A stretch of 64,000 nt of DNA from Proteus appendicitidis (GCF_030271835.1 NZ_CP127389.1:2082001-2146000); one strand, 5' to 3'. Positions 16,645-27,722 are shown, counted from the stretch's first letter. Notes: generated from the sequence alone by a model not told the origin. Translations and numbers: made by a program.

Positions 16645-19031
16645 GCTTTGGTTACCTCAACTAAAACGGTTAAATGCGAGTTACCATGTGCTAATGGTGT
16701 CATTCGTGTTGATGTTAAAACATTAGGGCATCCACCATGATCAACGCCATTTTCATCAGGCATCCACCATGCGCCCGCTTGCAATCCAACCACACCAGGA
16801 ATAATGCGTTGTGTTACTAATGCAGGGATTTGAGTTATTCCTCTGTCGTTATAGACACGCACCATATCACCATTTTTGATACCTCTATTTTCAGCATCAA
16901 TTGGGTTTATCCATACTTCTTGACGTTGTACTTCTTGTAACCACGGATTGGCATATTGTGTTGAATTTGCCCGGTTTTTTCCTTTCCAAGTTAGCATTTG
17001 TAATGGATACGTTGCTGTTAATTTATCTTCAGGGCCTTCAATCGCTGGAACATAATGAGATAAAGCAGGAATATCCTGATCATTCATGTCATAAAGGCGC
17101 TTAGAGAAAATCTCAATTTTTCCTGATGGTGTTGGGAATGGGTTACTCGCAAAATCATTGATGTTTTCTTCAAAGGCGACAAAAGGCTCATCTTTGAAAA
17201 GATAACGACGTGTTTTTACCAGCTCGTCAAAATTAGGGAAGTCAGGTCTATCTTGAAAACGCGCTTTATTGGTATCAACAAGATGAGCAATCCACTCTTT
17301 TTCACTTCGACCTTCAGTAAATGCCTCTTTTACGCCCATTTTTTCTGCTACGTCTGTTATCCACTCATAATCAGAGCGACGCTCAAAAGCCGGCTCTACC
17401 ACTTTTTCGGACAGAAGAAAATAGTTACCCGTACCCCATGTATTACCAATGTTCCAACGCTCTAGAAAACTGGTTTCAGGTAAAACAAGATCGGCATATC
17501 TTGCAGATGGAGAGAGATATAGGTCACTAGCAACAATAAATTCAACTTTTGAATCATCTGCTAATAATTTAGCCGCTGCATTTACATCTGGGTTCTGGTT
17601 AACTAAATAGTTGCCGGCTAAAGAAAATATCATTTTGATATTAGTATCGAGTTTATCAACACCTAAAAGACCATCTTCAACACGTATTTGGCTTGCATCA
17701 TCAACTGCTTGCATCCAGTTCATAATGGAAATTTGGGCTTTGATTGGGTTCTTTCCAACATTAGGGCCACGCAGAGATTGACGATTACCAATACCACCAT
17801 AACCAGCCGCCCATGCCCCTTTTTTACCTACATTCCCGGTGATCGCGGCCAATAATGTCGAACCTCGAGCGCTACGCTCACCACAAATATGGCGTTGAGG
17901 TCCCCAGCCTTGAATAAGAGCCGCGGGTTTTGTCATGGCATATTCGCGTGCGAGTTGACGAATAGTATTTGCGGGCGCTCGAGTGATTTTTTCTGCCCAT
18001 TCAGGCGTTTTTTCTATTCCATCTTTTTGACCTGTTAAATAAGCAACCAAGGACTCATTAGCAGGAACACCTTCAGGCATATGCTCTTCATCAAAACCAA
18101 TGACATATTTATCAATAAAAGGTTTGTCATGAAGATTTTCGGTGACAATGACATACATCATTGCATCCATTAAGGCATTATCTGTTGTCGGTAAAAGAGG
18201 AACCCATTGATCAGCAAGAGACTGTGCCGTATCTGAATAACGAGGATCGACCACAATAAACTTAGTACCCTTATTTTTCATTTTCTGAAAATAATGGTTT
18301 GTGTGACCAAAAATAGTTTCATTGGGGTTATGACCCCATAAAATCACGAGTGGTGTATCTTCAAGTGTATCGAGTGAACTGCCTGTTTTAGATATGCCGT
18401 AAGTATAAGGGGTCACTTTGACCGTATTCCCTAAACTAACAGAATGATAATAAGGTAAGTATCCACCAGTTAAATTGAAGAGTTTCTTCATCATGGTATC
18501 ACCAGAGAAGATCCCCCCTGTTACAGCGGTATTGACGGTTAAAAAGCGACTTGCTGCACCATGTTTTTCAGTTAAACGCGTAATATTTTCTGCAATAAGT
18601 GTTGTCGCTTCATCCCATGAAATACGTTCAAATTTACCCTCACCACGTTTGCCCACACGTTTCATTGGGTATTTTAGTCTGTCAGCATGATAAGAAAATT
18701 TACGATAACCTCTGCCACGCACGCACGCTCTCATAATAGGCATCGTTTCATCTAATTCATTATCAGGTCTTGTTGTGATCCGAGTGACAATCCCTTCTTT
18801 AATATTGGCTCGTATATCACACTTTCCACCGCAGTCAAAAGTACTACATGTCGTTACAACGGTAGCTGGGTTTCCTTCCATTTTTGCAATTGGCAAACTT
18901 TTATCTGCATTAGCTTGTGCATTTCGTGCGAAAAATGGCACAGTAACTAATGCAGCACTCGTTTGAACAAAGTGGCGACGACTTAGCGACATCTCCCCTC
19001 TATTTTTTTCACTTTTTTCTATTTTTTTCAT
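16641..19031 (-). CDS. dmsA: DMSO reductase molybdopterin subunit, Tat-exported
   Basis: A DmsA/YnfE-type catalytic subunit of about 796 residues, binding bis-MGD and an N-terminal 4Fe-4S cluster (CSTFDCGGKC...C). The Tat signal is SRRHFVQTSAALVTVPFF...ANA. Later motifs include YPMKRVGKRGEGKFERISWD and QGWGPQRH. Three starts are possible: 19055, 19031 and 18992. The FNR site at 19098-19111, if at the usual -41.5, puts the transcript start near 19063, only 8 bases before 19055, so 19031 or 18992 is preferred. It respires DMSO or other S- and N-oxides in the periplasm. No DmsD chaperone gene is in the cluster. Confidence 0.92.
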   Translation of the reverse strand: MKKIEKSEKNRGEMSLSRRHFVQTSAALVTVPFFARNAQANADKSLPIAKMEGNPATVVTTCSTFDCGGKCDIRANIKEGIVTRITTRPDNELDETMPIMRACVRGRGYRKFSYHADRLKYPMKRVGKRGEGKFERISWDEATTLIAENITRLTEKHGAASRFLTVNTAVTGGIFSGDTMMKKLFNLTGGYLPYYHSVSLGNTVKVTPYTYGISKTGSSLDTLEDTPLVILWGHNPNETIFGHTNHYFQKMKNKGTKFIVVDPRYSDTAQSLADQWVPLLPTTDNALMDAMMYVIVTENLHDKPFIDKYVIGFDEEHMPEGVPANESLVAYLTGQKDGIEKTPEWAEKITRAPANTIRQLAREYAMTKPAALIQGWGPQRHICGERSARGSTLLAAITGNVGKKGAWAAGYGGIGNRQSLRGPNVGKNPIKAQISIMNWMQAVDDASQIRVEDGLLGVDKLDTNIKMIFSLAGNYLVNQNPDVNAAAKLLADDSKVEFIVASDLYLSPSARYADLVLPETSFLERWNIGNTWGTGNYFLLSEKVVEPAFERRSDYEWITDVAEKMGVKEAFTEGRSEKEWIAHLVDTNKARFQDRPDFPNFDELVKTRRYLFKDEPFVAFEENINDFASNPFPTPSGKIEIFSKRLYDMNDQDIPALSHYVPAIEGPEDKLTATYPLQMLTWKGKNRANSTQYANPWLQEVQRQEVWINPIDAENRGIKNGDMVRVYNDRGITQIPALVTQRIIPGVVGLQAGAWWMPDENGVDHGGCPNVLTSTRMTPLAHGNSHLTVLVEVTKA

Positions 19032-19097
19032 TATCTTATCATTCTCACATAACAACGCTCATCAGTGAAAATGATAGGATATAGTGGTAAACCCTCA

Positions 19098-19111
19098 TTG
19101 ATGTATATCAA
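19098..19111. promoter_or_regulatory. FNR box upstream of dmsA
   Basis: TTGATGTATATCAA is a perfect match to the FNR consensus TTGAT-n4-ATCAA. Its centre is about 50-110 bp upstream of the candidate dmsA starts. Anaerobic activation of dmsABC by FNR is well known in E. coli. Confidence 0.9.
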
Positions 19112-19563
19112 TACCACTAAAGAGGTAATAGAATGTTTCAATATTCCACACTTCTTTGCAGATCCCCCACTTTTTATAAGGAAAAGCTAATTCAAGGTAG
19201 CATTAAGTTGTATCAAAAATACACCTCGTTAACTTTACCTAATTTTTTGTTATAAAAATAAAGAGTTATGTATAAAAAACACGAATTTAAGGTAGAGCCG
19301 TAAATAAAATGTCAATATAAAGGTAAAAAATATTGAAGCGCCTCTTCATTTTTGGCTTTTGACAAGGATAATTTAGTAATAGCACTATGACTTCGTTAGA
19401 AAATCGAATAATATACCAATTGAGTATTGGGTTAGCGCAAATTGTTCTAAATAGACCTTTAAGCAAAACATTGTTTTTATCAAGATACATGTTTTGTTAC
19501 ATTCAGAATTATTTCCACACGTATCGTTATTCCCCTTACTAATTACTGCAGTATGTGTTAAAA
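19112..19563. other. intergenic region between dmsA and fnr
   Basis: About 450 bp of AT-rich sequence separating divergent dmsA and fnr. Apart from the two FNR-type sites at its edges, I see no gene or strong hairpin in it. Confidence 0.5.
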
Positions 19564-19577
19564 TTGACGCATATCAA
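19564..19577. promoter_or_regulatory. FNR-like site in front of fnr
   Basis: TTGACGCATATCAA matches the FNR consensus at 9 of 10 defined bases. It lies 26 bp upstream of the likely fnr start, in the place of the autoregulatory site of E. coli fnr, where bound FNR represses its own gene. Confidence 0.82.
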
Positions 19578-19603
19578 TATTTTTATTTGTAATGAGCAAG
19601 CTT

Positions 19604-20362
19604 ATGATCCCAGAAAAACGCGTCGTTCGCCGAATCCAATCTGGCGGTTGTGCAATCCATTGTCAGGATTGCAGTATTAGCCAGCTCTGCATCCCGTTTA
19701 CTTTAAACGAGCATGAGCTTGATCAACTCGATAATATTATCGAGCGTAAAAAGCCCATCCAGAAAGGTCAAACCTTGTTTAAAGCAGGTGATGAGCTGAA
19801 ATCACTTTATGCCATACGTTCTGGTACAATTAAAAGTTATACCATCACGGAAGAAGGCGACGAGCAAATAACAGGATTTCATCTTGCTGGTGATTTGGTT
19901 GGCTTTGACGCCATTATTAATACTGAACACCCAAGTTTCGCACAAGCTTTAGAAACATCGATGGTTTGTGAAATTCCATTTGAAACTTTGGATGATCTGT
20001 CAGGCAAAATGCCTAACTTACGTCAACAAATGATGCGCCTAATGAGTGGTGAAATCAAAGGTGACCAAGAAATGATCTTACTGCTATCGAAAAAGAATGC
20101 AGAAGAGCGTCTGGCTGCTTTTATTTATAACCTCTCACGCCGTTTCGCACAGCGTGGTTTTTCTCCTCGTGAATTCCGTTTAACCATGACTCGTGGTGAT
20201 ATTGGTAATTACTTGGGTTTAACCGTCGAAACAATTAGTCGCTTGCTGGGCCGCTTCCAAAAAAGCGGTATGTTGAGCGTTAAAGGCAAATACATTACTA
20301 TCGAAGATAGTACACTGTTAAGTGAACTTGCAGGCAAACTTCCTTCATCAGTTGAAGTTTAA
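19604..20362 (+). CDS. fnr: oxygen-responsive regulator FNR
   Basis: 252 residues from the ATG at 19604 ([15 protein letters not shown]), aligning with the E. coli start; an in-frame ATG at 19592 adds four residues but lies in sequence that corresponds to the E. coli leader. The cluster ligands Cys20, Cys23, Cys29 and the later one in [10 protein letters not shown] are present, as are the cyclic-nucleotide-like fold and the DNA recognition helix ([12 protein letters not shown], with Glu, Ser and Arg as contact residues). It senses oxygen through a 4Fe-4S cluster and activates anaerobic genes, including dmsABC nearby. Confidence 0.98.
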   Translation: MIPEKRVVRRIQSGGCAIHCQDCSISQLCIPFTLNEHELDQLDNIIERKKPIQKGQTLFKAGDELKSLYAIRSGTIKSYTITEEGDEQITGFHLAGDLVGFDAIINTEHPSFAQALETSMVCEIPFETLDDLSGKMPNLRQQMMRLMSGEIKGDQEMILLLSKKNAEERLAAFIYNLSRRFAQRGFSPREFRLTMTRGDIGNYLGLTVETISRLLGRFQKSGMLSVKGKYITIEDSTLLSELAGKLPSSVEV

Positions 20363-20390
20363 TCTGTTACATTTCACACGCTAATTTTAT

Positions 20391-20420
20391 AACGGGGCAC
20401 ACAAATTTGTGCCCCGTTTT
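20391..20420 (+). terminator. fnr terminator
   Basis: Stem AACGGGGCACA/TGTGCCCCGTT (20391-20401, 20408-20418) with a 6-base loop, followed by TTT. Strong intrinsic terminator. Confidence 0.88.
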
Positions 20421-20503
20421 CTATTTTGTGCTATTGCATTTTATCTTCTTGGGTTATCTTTAAATTGTAGATGGATAAATCCAGCCCTAAAGAGGATATT
20501 ACA

Positions 20504-21454
20504 ATGGAAAAATATCAAAACCTTCTCGTTGTCATTGATCCTAACCAAGATGACCAACCAGCACTTCGCCGTGCTGTCTATATCGTTCAGCGTAATGGTG
20601 GGCGGATAAAAGCTTTTCTACCTGTTTATGATCTCTCTTATGACATGACAACCCTTTTATCTCCCGATGAACGTAATGCAATGCGTAAAGGTGTTATCAG
20701 TCAAAAGGCTGCTTGGATCAAACAACAAGCGCGCTATTACCTTGAAGCGGGCATAGAGATTGATATAAAAGTCATTTGGCATAATCGCCCCTATGAAGCC
20801 ATTATTGAAGAAGTTGTTGCACATCAACATGACTTACTCATAAAAATGGCTCACCAACATGATAAATTAGGTTCACTCATTTTTACTCCTCTGGATTGGC
20901 AATTGCTTAGAAAATGCCCTTGCCCTGTTTGGATGGTCAAAGATAAAGAGTGGCCTGAATACGGTACTATCGTTGTCGCCGCAAATTTATCGAATGAAGA
21001 ATCTTATCATGATGCTCTTAATCTCAAACTGATTGAGCTAACAACTGACTTATCTCATCGCATACAAAAAAATCCTGATGTCCATTTGCTTAGCGCCTAT
21101 CCTGTTGCGCCTATTAATATTGCAATTGAGCTACCTGATTTTGATCCAAATCTTTATAACACTGCATTACGTGGTCAGCATCTTATTGCGATGAAAGAGT
21201 TGCGCCAGAAATTCTCTATCCCTGAAGAGAAAACACATGTTAAAGAAGGATTGCCAGAGCAAGTGATCCCTCAAGTGTGTGAAGAGTTAAATGCGGGTAT
21301 TGTTGTTTTGGGTATTTTAGGCAGGACTGGTCTTTCTGCCGCCTTCTTAGGAAATACTGCAGAACAGCTCATTGATCATCTCAAATGTGATTTACTAGCC
21401 ATTAAGCCAGATGGCTTTACCTGCCCTATTACTGTTGATAGTGATCACGATTAA
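20504..21454 (+). CDS. uspE: universal stress protein E
   Basis: 316 residues from the ATG at 20504 ([20 protein letters not shown]), the same length as E. coli UspE; AGAGGA lies 9 bases upstream. Two tandem Usp domains: the first about 1-150, the second about 155-305 with the nucleotide-binding [19 protein letters not shown]. Tandem-Usp proteins act in stress survival, motility and aggregation. It follows fnr, as in E. coli, but a strong terminator separates them. Confidence 0.96.
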   Translation: MEKYQNLLVVIDPNQDDQPALRRAVYIVQRNGGRIKAFLPVYDLSYDMTTLLSPDERNAMRKGVISQKAAWIKQQARYYLEAGIEIDIKVIWHNRPYEAIIEEVVAHQHDLLIKMAHQHDKLGSLIFTPLDWQLLRKCPCPVWMVKDKEWPEYGTIVVAANLSNEESYHDALNLKLIELTTDLSHRIQKNPDVHLLSAYPVAPINIAIELPDFDPNLYNTALRGQHLIAMKELRQKFSIPEEKTHVKEGLPEQVIPQVCEELNAGIVVLGILGRTGLSAAFLGNTAEQLIDHLKCDLLAIKPDGFTCPITVDSDHD

Positions 21455-21484
21455 ACTTATTTAAACTTATTGCTCTATATACAA

Positions 21485-21511
21485 AAAGCCAGTCAAATTT
21501 TGACTGGCTTT
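21485..21511. terminator. bidirectional terminator between uspE and pntB
   Basis: 13 bp arms AAAGCCAGTCAAA (21485-21497) and TTTGACTGGCTTT (21499-21511), with A- and T-runs. It serves the two convergent genes. Confidence 0.88.
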
Positions 21512-21534
21512 GTACTATTCGCTATCTGTATCTA

Positions 21535-22923
21535 TTACAGTGCTTTTAAAATGGCATCCACACTGGCTTTAGCATCGCCAAACAACATTTGTGTATTCTC
21601 TTTAAAGAACAGTGGATTTTGCACCCCTGCATAACCGGTATTCATTGAGCGTTTAAACACAATAACATTCTGCGCTTTCCACACTTCTAATACTGGCATA
21701 CCTGCAATTGGGCTATTTGGATCATCTTGTGCCGCTGGGTTTACTGTATCGTTAGCGCCAATAACTAAGACTGTATCAGTGTCAGAGAAATCATCATTGA
21801 TTTCATCCATTTCTAATACAACGTCATAAGGCACTTTAGCTTCTGCTAACAACACATTCATATGACCCGGTAAACGCCCTGCGACTGGATGAATACCAAA
21901 ACGCACTTTCACACCACGTTGGCGTAATTTTTCAGTAATATCATGTACAGGGTATTGTGCTTGAGCAACCGCTAATCCATAACCTGGAGTGATAATGACA
22001 GAGGTTGAGTTTTTCAGCATATCAGCCACTTCTTCAGCGGTTGTTTCGCGGTACTCACCCATTTCACCTTCTTCTGTTGAAGCTGAGCCATCAGTACCAA
22101 ATCCACCTGCGATTACGCTAATAAAAGAACGATTCATCGCCTTACACATAATATAAGAAAGGATAGCACCTGAAGAACCCACTAATGCACCCGTTACAAT
22201 TAACAAGTCATTGCTTAACATAAAACCAGCTGCGGCAGCTGCCCATCCAGAGTAAGAGTTCAGCATCGAAACAACAACTGGCATATCTGCGCCACCAATT
22301 GAAGCAACTAAATGCCAACCAAATGCCAAGGCAATCACTGTCATGATGATGATTAAGAAAACTTGTAAACCAACGCTGTCAGTTTTAACAAACCAAACCA
22401 TCAATAAAAAAGAAACCACTAAAGCAGCAAGGTTTAATTTATGACGATTAGGTAACATCATCGGTTTAGAGGACATTTTTCCGCTTAATTTACCATAAGC
22501 GACAATTGAACCTGTAAATGTAACAGCACCAATGAAGATCCCTAAAAAGACTTCTGTTAGGTGAATATTCACCATGACAGGGTCCATTGCTGTATTGTGG
22601 TCAAGATAACTGTTAAAGCCCACTAAAACTGCCGCTAAACCTACAAAGCTGTGTAAGATTGCGACCAATTCTGGCATTTGAGTCATTTCGACTTTTTTAG
22701 CTAAACGGATACCAATAACGGCACCGATTACCATTGCAATAATGATCCAACCCACATTGCCAGCATAAGGCCCGAAAATGGTTGCGAACAAGGCAATTGC
22801 CATCCCTGCAATACCAAAATAGTTACCTTGTTTAGAGGTTTCATGCTTTGATAAGCCGGCAAGGCTGAAAATAAATAATATCGCGGCGACAATATATGCC
22901 GCTGTAACAACTCCGCTGGACAT
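21535..22923 (-). CDS. pntB: NAD(P) transhydrogenase subunit beta
   Basis: 462 residues, the E. coli PntB length. The N-terminal half has about nine membrane helices and forms the proton channel; the C-terminal domain binds NADP(H), with [33 protein letters not shown] and [12 protein letters not shown]. With PntA it uses the proton gradient to reduce NADP+ with NADH. It starts 11 bp after pntA. Confidence 0.97.
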   Translation of the reverse strand: MSSGVVTAAYIVAAILFIFSLAGLSKHETSKQGNYFGIAGMAIALFATIFGPYAGNVGWIIIAMVIGAVIGIRLAKKVEMTQMPELVAILHSFVGLAAVLVGFNSYLDHNTAMDPVMVNIHLTEVFLGIFIGAVTFTGSIVAYGKLSGKMSSKPMMLPNRHKLNLAALVVSFLLMVWFVKTDSVGLQVFLIIIMTVIALAFGWHLVASIGGADMPVVVSMLNSYSGWAAAAAGFMLSNDLLIVTGALVGSSGAILSYIMCKAMNRSFISVIAGGFGTDGSASTEEGEMGEYRETTAEEVADMLKNSTSVIITPGYGLAVAQAQYPVHDITEKLRQRGVKVRFGIHPVAGRLPGHMNVLLAEAKVPYDVVLEMDEINDDFSDTDTVLVIGANDTVNPAAQDDPNSPIAGMPVLEVWKAQNVIVFKRSMNTGYAGVQNPLFFKENTQMLFGDAKASVDAILKAL

Positions 22924-22934
22924 AATTGTCTCCC

Positions 22935-24464
22935 TTATCCTTTACGGAACATTTTCAACATACGTTGAGTAACAGTAAATCCACCAAAAATATTAATACT
23001 CGCAATCAATATTGCGATAAATGAAAATAGGCTAACCCAGCCACCGCTACCAATTTGGAGTAAAGCACCGACGACGATAATGCCCGAAATTGCATTAGTC
23101 ACTGACATTAATGGCGTGTGCAATGAATGGCTTACATTCCAAACAACGTAATAACCTACAACACAAGAAAGTGCGAATACCGTAAAGTGAGATAAAAACT
23201 CTTTCGGTGCAACATTTGCAAGCCATGCAAACAATAAAAAGGCTATCGCTAATAAACTGTATTTCTTCCAAGGTGAAACCGGTTTAGCAACGGGTTTTTC
23301 TTGTGGTTTTGCAGCAGGTGCGGCCTTAGGTTGTGCTGAGACTTGAATTGGTGGCGCAGGCCATGTGACTTCACCAGCACGAATCACAGTCACACCACGA
23401 ATAACAACATCATCAAAATCAATATTGATATTACCGTCTTTTTCTTTACACAATAATTTCAATAGGTTAACTAAGTTAGTACCATAAAGTTGAGATGACT
23501 GTGCCGGTAAACGAGCCGCTAAATCAGTATAACCAATGATTTTTACACCATGTTCTGTCGTAAAGACTTCATTAGGCACGGTATATTCACAGTTACCACC
23601 ATTTTGAGCCGCAAGGTCTACTACAACACTTCCCGGCTTCATTGAATCGACCATCTCTTTCGTAATTAAACGAGGCGCTGGTTTTCCTGGAATTAATGCC
23701 GTTGTAATGATGATATCCACATCTTTTGCTTGTTCTGCAAATAATGCCATTTCAGCATCAATAAATGCTTTTGACATTACCTTAGCATAGCCATCACCAC
23801 TGCCTGCTTCTTCTTTAAAATCAAGCTCTAGGAATTCAGCGCCCATGCTTTGAACTTGCTCTTTAACTTCAGGACGAGTATCGAATGCACGAACAATTGC
23901 ACCAAGGCTTCCTGCGGCACCAATCGCTGCAAGACCTGCAACACCAGCACCAATAACCATAACTTTAGCTGGTGGCACTTTACCTGCGGCAGTGATTTGC
24001 CCAGTAAAGAATCTTCCGAATTCATGGGCAGCTTCTACAACAGCGCGGTAACCAGCGATGTTTGCCATTGAACTTAACGCATCAAGAGATTGTGCACGAG
24101 AAATACGTGGCACACTATCCATTGCCATCACGTTAATATTCTTTTCAGCTAACTTTTCGAGTAATGCCGCATTTTGAGCTGGCCAAATAAAACTCACTAA
24201 TGTTGCGCCATCTTGTAGCAACGCAATTTCATTATCCAGTGGTGCATTTACCTTCAAAATAATGTCTGATTCCCAAACATTTTGAAGAGAGAGGATCTCG
24301 GCACCGGCTTCCTGATAAGCTTTATCTTCAAAGCTTGAGGCAACGCCTGCACCATTTTCAACTGCGACTGTAAATCCTAATTTTATGAGTTGAGTCACCG
24401 TAGCGGGTGTAGCTGCAACTCTTGTTTCATTAGAAAGTCGCTCTTTGGGTATACCAATTCGCAT
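22935..24464 (-). CDS. pntA: NAD(P) transhydrogenase subunit alpha
   Basis: 509 residues (E. coli 510). The N-terminal domain binds NAD(H): [34 protein letters not shown] and [20 protein letters not shown]. An Ala/Pro/Lys-rich linker (about 372-400) leads to four C-terminal membrane helices that pair with PntB. First gene of the pntAB operon. It is divergent from ydgH, the E. coli order. Confidence 0.98.
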   Translation of the reverse strand: MRIGIPKERLSNETRVAATPATVTQLIKLGFTVAVENGAGVASSFEDKAYQEAGAEILSLQNVWESDIILKVNAPLDNEIALLQDGATLVSFIWPAQNAALLEKLAEKNINVMAMDSVPRISRAQSLDALSSMANIAGYRAVVEAAHEFGRFFTGQITAAGKVPPAKVMVIGAGVAGLAAIGAAGSLGAIVRAFDTRPEVKEQVQSMGAEFLELDFKEEAGSGDGYAKVMSKAFIDAEMALFAEQAKDVDIIITTALIPGKPAPRLITKEMVDSMKPGSVVVDLAAQNGGNCEYTVPNEVFTTEHGVKIIGYTDLAARLPAQSSQLYGTNLVNLLKLLCKEKDGNINIDFDDVVIRGVTVIRAGEVTWPAPPIQVSAQPKAAPAAKPQEKPVAKPVSPWKKYSLLAIAFLLFAWLANVAPKEFLSHFTVFALSCVVGYYVVWNVSHSLHTPLMSVTNAISGIIVVGALLQIGSGGWVSLFSFIAILIASINIFGGFTVTQRMLKMFRKG

Positions 24465-24850
24465 AATTTTCCCTTCTTATCCATAGCGTTCTGTTAAAAT
24501 TTCTCCGTTAACTTCACATTCATGCAAAAAAAATGTTAAAAATAATAATATGCATGCTATTAATCGGAGTTCTAATAACCTACTGAAAATAAAACCAATA
24601 ATCTATATCTGTGTAAAGCTAAAATTGAACTTAATTAGATCATTTTAGTCGAAAAGGCATATTTATGAATTATTCACTATATTCAGGTAAATATCTGGTA
24701 ACATATACTGGTCATTTGACTCTGTGGTGACTCACTAAATAAAATAATGCGACAAATGCTATTATTACATGTAATAATTAATCCCTATGTGATAAACCAC
24801 TACGTTCAGCACATGACCAATATTAATTGCGCAAGGCGGAAGGATTTTGT
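24465..24850. other. pntA-ydgH divergent intergenic region
   Basis: About 390 bp, AT-rich, that must hold both promoters. I see no small gene and no regulator site I could name with confidence. Confidence 0.5.
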
Positions 24851-25804
24851 ATGAAGCTGAAAACCTCAGTCATCGCAGCAGCGATGTTGTCTTTAACTAA
24901 TATCACTGTTGCGCAGGCTGCTCAGGAATTAACACCCGAACAAGCTGCAGAACTAAAACCATTTGAAAGAATTACAGTTATCGGTCGTTTTAACGCTATT
25001 TATGAAGCCGCTGATGCGGTCTCTCGTCGTGCGGATAAAGTCGGTGCTGATAGTTTCTATATTCAAGGTCTAGATGATATTAGTGATAGCGGCAACATGA
25101 GTGTTACTGCTGATCTATACCATAAAGATGCACCAAAAGCAGATAAAGAAAACTATCGCGTCTTTCATGGCGTGAAAGAACTACCAAAACCTGAAGCAAT
25201 TCTGCTACAACCATTTGATACCGTTTCTATCCGTGGTTACTACCCTACAACCCCTGATATTAACGACGCAATTGCAAAAGCGGCAGCTAAAAAAGGTGCA
25301 GCATCATTCTTTATTGTTCGTAACGTATCAACAAATGATGGTGGTAACCAAGAAGTAACAGCTTATATCTACAAAAAAGATGCGCCTAAACGTGCAATTC
25401 AAGCACCAGAGGCTGTCGTTCCTTATGATTCAGATGCAGGTCGCGCACTTATTGCAGAAGGCGGAGCCGCTGCCAATAAAGTTGAGAAACCAGGTCTTGC
25501 ATCAAACACTGATTTTGATAGAAGTGTAGGAACATTTGCTGATACACAAACTTCAGGTGCTAGTGGTCGTTACACTGTCACATTACCTGATGGTACTGAA
25601 ATCCAAGAAGTTAACAAAGCAGCAGCTGCATTAATGGACCCGTTTGATACCATTACATTTAGCGGATACTTTGTAAACTCACCAGAAATTTCTTATCAGG
25701 TTGCTAAACGTGCGGCAGCAAAAGGTGCCAAGTACTACCATATTACAAATGAATGGCAAAGTGATGGTGGTACAGTCACTATTACCGCTGACCTATTCAA
25801 GTAA
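24851..25804 (+). CDS. ydgH: YdgH-family periplasmic protein with three DUF1471 domains
   Basis: 317 residues from the ATG at 24851, preceded by GGAAGGA; the upstream ATG at 24827 has no such site and would spoil the signal peptide. Signal peptide MKLKTSVIAAAMLSLTNITV...AQA. Three repeats of the BhsA/YhcN-type DUF1471 fold follow, each with an [E/D]xIxxxGxF/Y strand and a Gly-rich turn (ITVIGRFNAIYEAADAVSRR; VSIRGYYPTTPDINDAI; ITFSGYFVNSPEISYQVAKR). The role is unsettled, linked in enterobacteria to the envelope and stress. It keeps its place next to pntAB. Confidence 0.93.
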   Translation: MKLKTSVIAAAMLSLTNITVAQAAQELTPEQAAELKPFERITVIGRFNAIYEAADAVSRRADKVGADSFYIQGLDDISDSGNMSVTADLYHKDAPKADKENYRVFHGVKELPKPEAILLQPFDTVSIRGYYPTTPDINDAIAKAAAKKGAASFFIVRNVSTNDGGNQEVTAYIYKKDAPKRAIQAPEAVVPYDSDAGRALIAEGGAAANKVEKPGLASNTDFDRSVGTFADTQTSGASGRYTVTLPDGTEIQEVNKAAAALMDPFDTITFSGYFVNSPEISYQVAKRAAAKGAKYYHITNEWQSDGGTVTITADLFK

Positions 25805-25820
25805 TAAAACTTTCTAATTA

Positions 25821-25850
25821 AAAAAACCTTGCTAATGCGAGGTTTTTTTT
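25821..25850 (+). terminator. ydgH terminator
   Basis: Stem AAAAAACCT (25821-25829) and AGGTTTTTT (25840-25848) with a 10-base loop and a T-run. Confidence 0.82.
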
Positions 25851-26068
25851 ACTCAAAATATCATCAAACCAACCCCGCTTTACAAAAACTGCATAATTTT
25901 TATGATTTAATGCATAGACAACCAAGTCAACTCTCCGTAAAATCTCGCTGTTTTTTAGTGTTTTTATCTTTATTTAAATTTGAGATATTCATATTTATTC
26001 TATTTACTGACCAAAAAATAAGAAAATACGCTATTTATTTACAATTTTAATCACGTAGGTAATTATCC

Positions 26069-27463
26069 TTGAATAAGAAACTTGGCTTAATATCACTCAC
26101 CGCTTTAGTATTAAGCTCAATGGTTGGTGCAGGTGTATTCAGTTTGCCTCAAAATATGGCCGAAGTTGCTAGCCCTGCCGCATTAATTATTGGTTGGGTG
26201 ATAACCGGCATTGGTATTCTCTTTCTTGCTACATCTTTATTACTCCTCTCTCGCCTGCGACCTGATCTTGATGGTGGTATTTTTACCTACGCGAAAGAAG
26301 GATTTGGCGAATTCATTGGTTTTTGTTCAGCGTGGGGTTATTGGGTCTGCGCTGTTGTTGCTAACGTTTCTTATCTTGTTATTGTTTTTGCTGCCTTTAG
26401 TTTTTTTACAGATACACCAGAGAACGTTATTTTTGGTGATGGGAATACATGGCAGGCATTAATTGGAGAATCAATCTTACTTTGGGTTGTCCATTTTCTT
26501 GTATTGCGTGGTGTGCAAACTGCAGCTAGCATTAATTTAATGGCGACAATGGCAAAACTTCTTCCTTTAGGATTATTTGTTATTGTCGCCCTATTAGCTT
26601 TCAATATGGATATATTTACCCTTGATTTTAAAGGTGTAAATTTGGGTGTTCCTGTTTGGGATCAAGTCAAAAATACCATGCTGATTACACTGTGGGTATT
26701 TATTGGTATTGAAGGCGCGGTCGTAGTTTCCGCAAGAGCTAAAAATCGTCGTGATGTTGGTTTAGCAACTGTACTTGCTGTTGTCATCGCATTAATTATC
26801 TATATTCTTGTCACTTTATTATCGCAAGGTTTAGTTAGCCAAGCTGAATTGGCGGCGATGAAAAACCCGTCAATGGCACCATTACTTGTTCAACTTATTG
26901 GTAGCATAGGCGAGATAATTATTGCAGCGGGTCTTATTCTCTCTGTATGTGGTGCTTATTTAAGTTGGACAATTATGGCAGCAGAAGTGCCTTATATTGC
27001 CGCACTACATCATTCTTTCCCTAAACAATTAGGAAAGCAGAATAAAAATGATGCGCCTTCATCTTCATTATGGTTTACCAACTGTGCAGTCCAATTCTCT
27101 TTAGTTTTAATTTGGTTGACGGGAAGTAACTACAATACATTGCTGACCATTGCATCAGAGATGATCCTTGTTCCTTACTTTCTTGTTGGTGCATTTTTAT
27201 TTAAAGTCGCAATTGCACGCAGTAGTCGTGCTTTATTATTAATAGCTATACCTGCAAGTCTATATGGCTTATGGCTACTTTATGCATCAGGTGTTATTAA
27301 CTTATTACTCTCTGTTGTACTTTATGCACCTGGTATCCTGATATTTTTATACACCCGAAAACAATATAAAGATAAAAAGCCACTATTGTTAAGTGAAAAA
27401 ATTCTGTTGGCGCTTGTCTTATTTGGCGCTATTCCTGCGTTAGGTTATTTAGCTATATCCTAA
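26069..27463 (+). CDS. ydgI: basic amino acid antiporter, APC family (YdgI/ArcD-like)
   Basis: 464 residues with about 12-13 membrane helices, closely similar to E. coli YdgI. The APC motif SSMVGAGVFSLPQNMAEVA is near the N-terminus and LWVFIGIEGAVVVSARA in the middle. It probably exchanges arginine, ornithine or a related basic amino acid. The start is a TTG at 26069 (coding Met-Asn-Lys-Lys), supported by alignment with E. coli YdgI and a TAGGT site ahead. No arginine deiminase gene is adjacent. It follows ydgH as in E. coli. Confidence 0.92.
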   Translation: MNKKLGLISLTALVLSSMVGAGVFSLPQNMAEVASPAALIIGWVITGIGILFLATSLLLLSRLRPDLDGGIFTYAKEGFGEFIGFCSAWGYWVCAVVANVSYLVIVFAAFSFFTDTPENVIFGDGNTWQALIGESILLWVVHFLVLRGVQTAASINLMATMAKLLPLGLFVIVALLAFNMDIFTLDFKGVNLGVPVWDQVKNTMLITLWVFIGIEGAVVVSARAKNRRDVGLATVLAVVIALIIYILVTLLSQGLVSQAELAAMKNPSMAPLLVQLIGSIGEIIIAAGLILSVCGAYLSWTIMAAEVPYIAALHHSFPKQLGKQNKNDAPSSSLWFTNCAVQFSLVLIWLTGSNYNTLLTIASEMILVPYFLVGAFLFKVAIARSSRALLLIAIPASLYGLWLLYASGVINLLLSVVLYAPGILIFLYTRKQYKDKKPLLLSEKILLALVLFGAIPALGYLAIS

Positions 27464-27473
27464 AGACAATCTG

Positions 27474-27506
27474 AGAGGTACTGGAAAAACAGTACCTCTT
27501 TTTTTT
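27474..27506 (+). terminator. ydgI terminator
   Basis: AGAGGTACTG (27474-27483) and CAGTACCTCT (27490-27499) with a 6-base loop, then a run of T. Confidence 0.88.
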
Positions 27507-27689
27507 ACTCTCTTCTTCTCTTCCTAACTTCTCTTCAAAACAAATTTCACTTAAATAAATTCCACTTAAGTCAAAAATTTTTTCTGCTAAGCAGTGATTT
27601 TTAACATCGATGGTTAGGTGCTTATAAAGCAAGAAATATATTGTATGTTGTAACTAATTTATAGGTAGCTATTTATTCGCTATACAATA

Positions 27690-27722
27690 AAAAACCCACA
27701 AGAAGCATAAGTTCCCGTGGGT
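27690..27722 (-). terminator. hrpA terminator
   Basis: On the minus strand, ACCCAC (27722-27717) pairs with GTGGGT (27699-27694), followed by TTTTTTATT. It ends the hrpA message. Confidence 0.78.

Noticed and set aside
19287..19490. 67-residue open frame in the dmsA-fnr gap
   Set aside because: No ribosome-binding site and no recognisable features; likely chance in AT-rich DNA.
25829..26050. 73-residue open frame between ydgH and ydgI
   Set aside because: It begins inside the ydgH terminator stem, so it is unlikely to be a gene.
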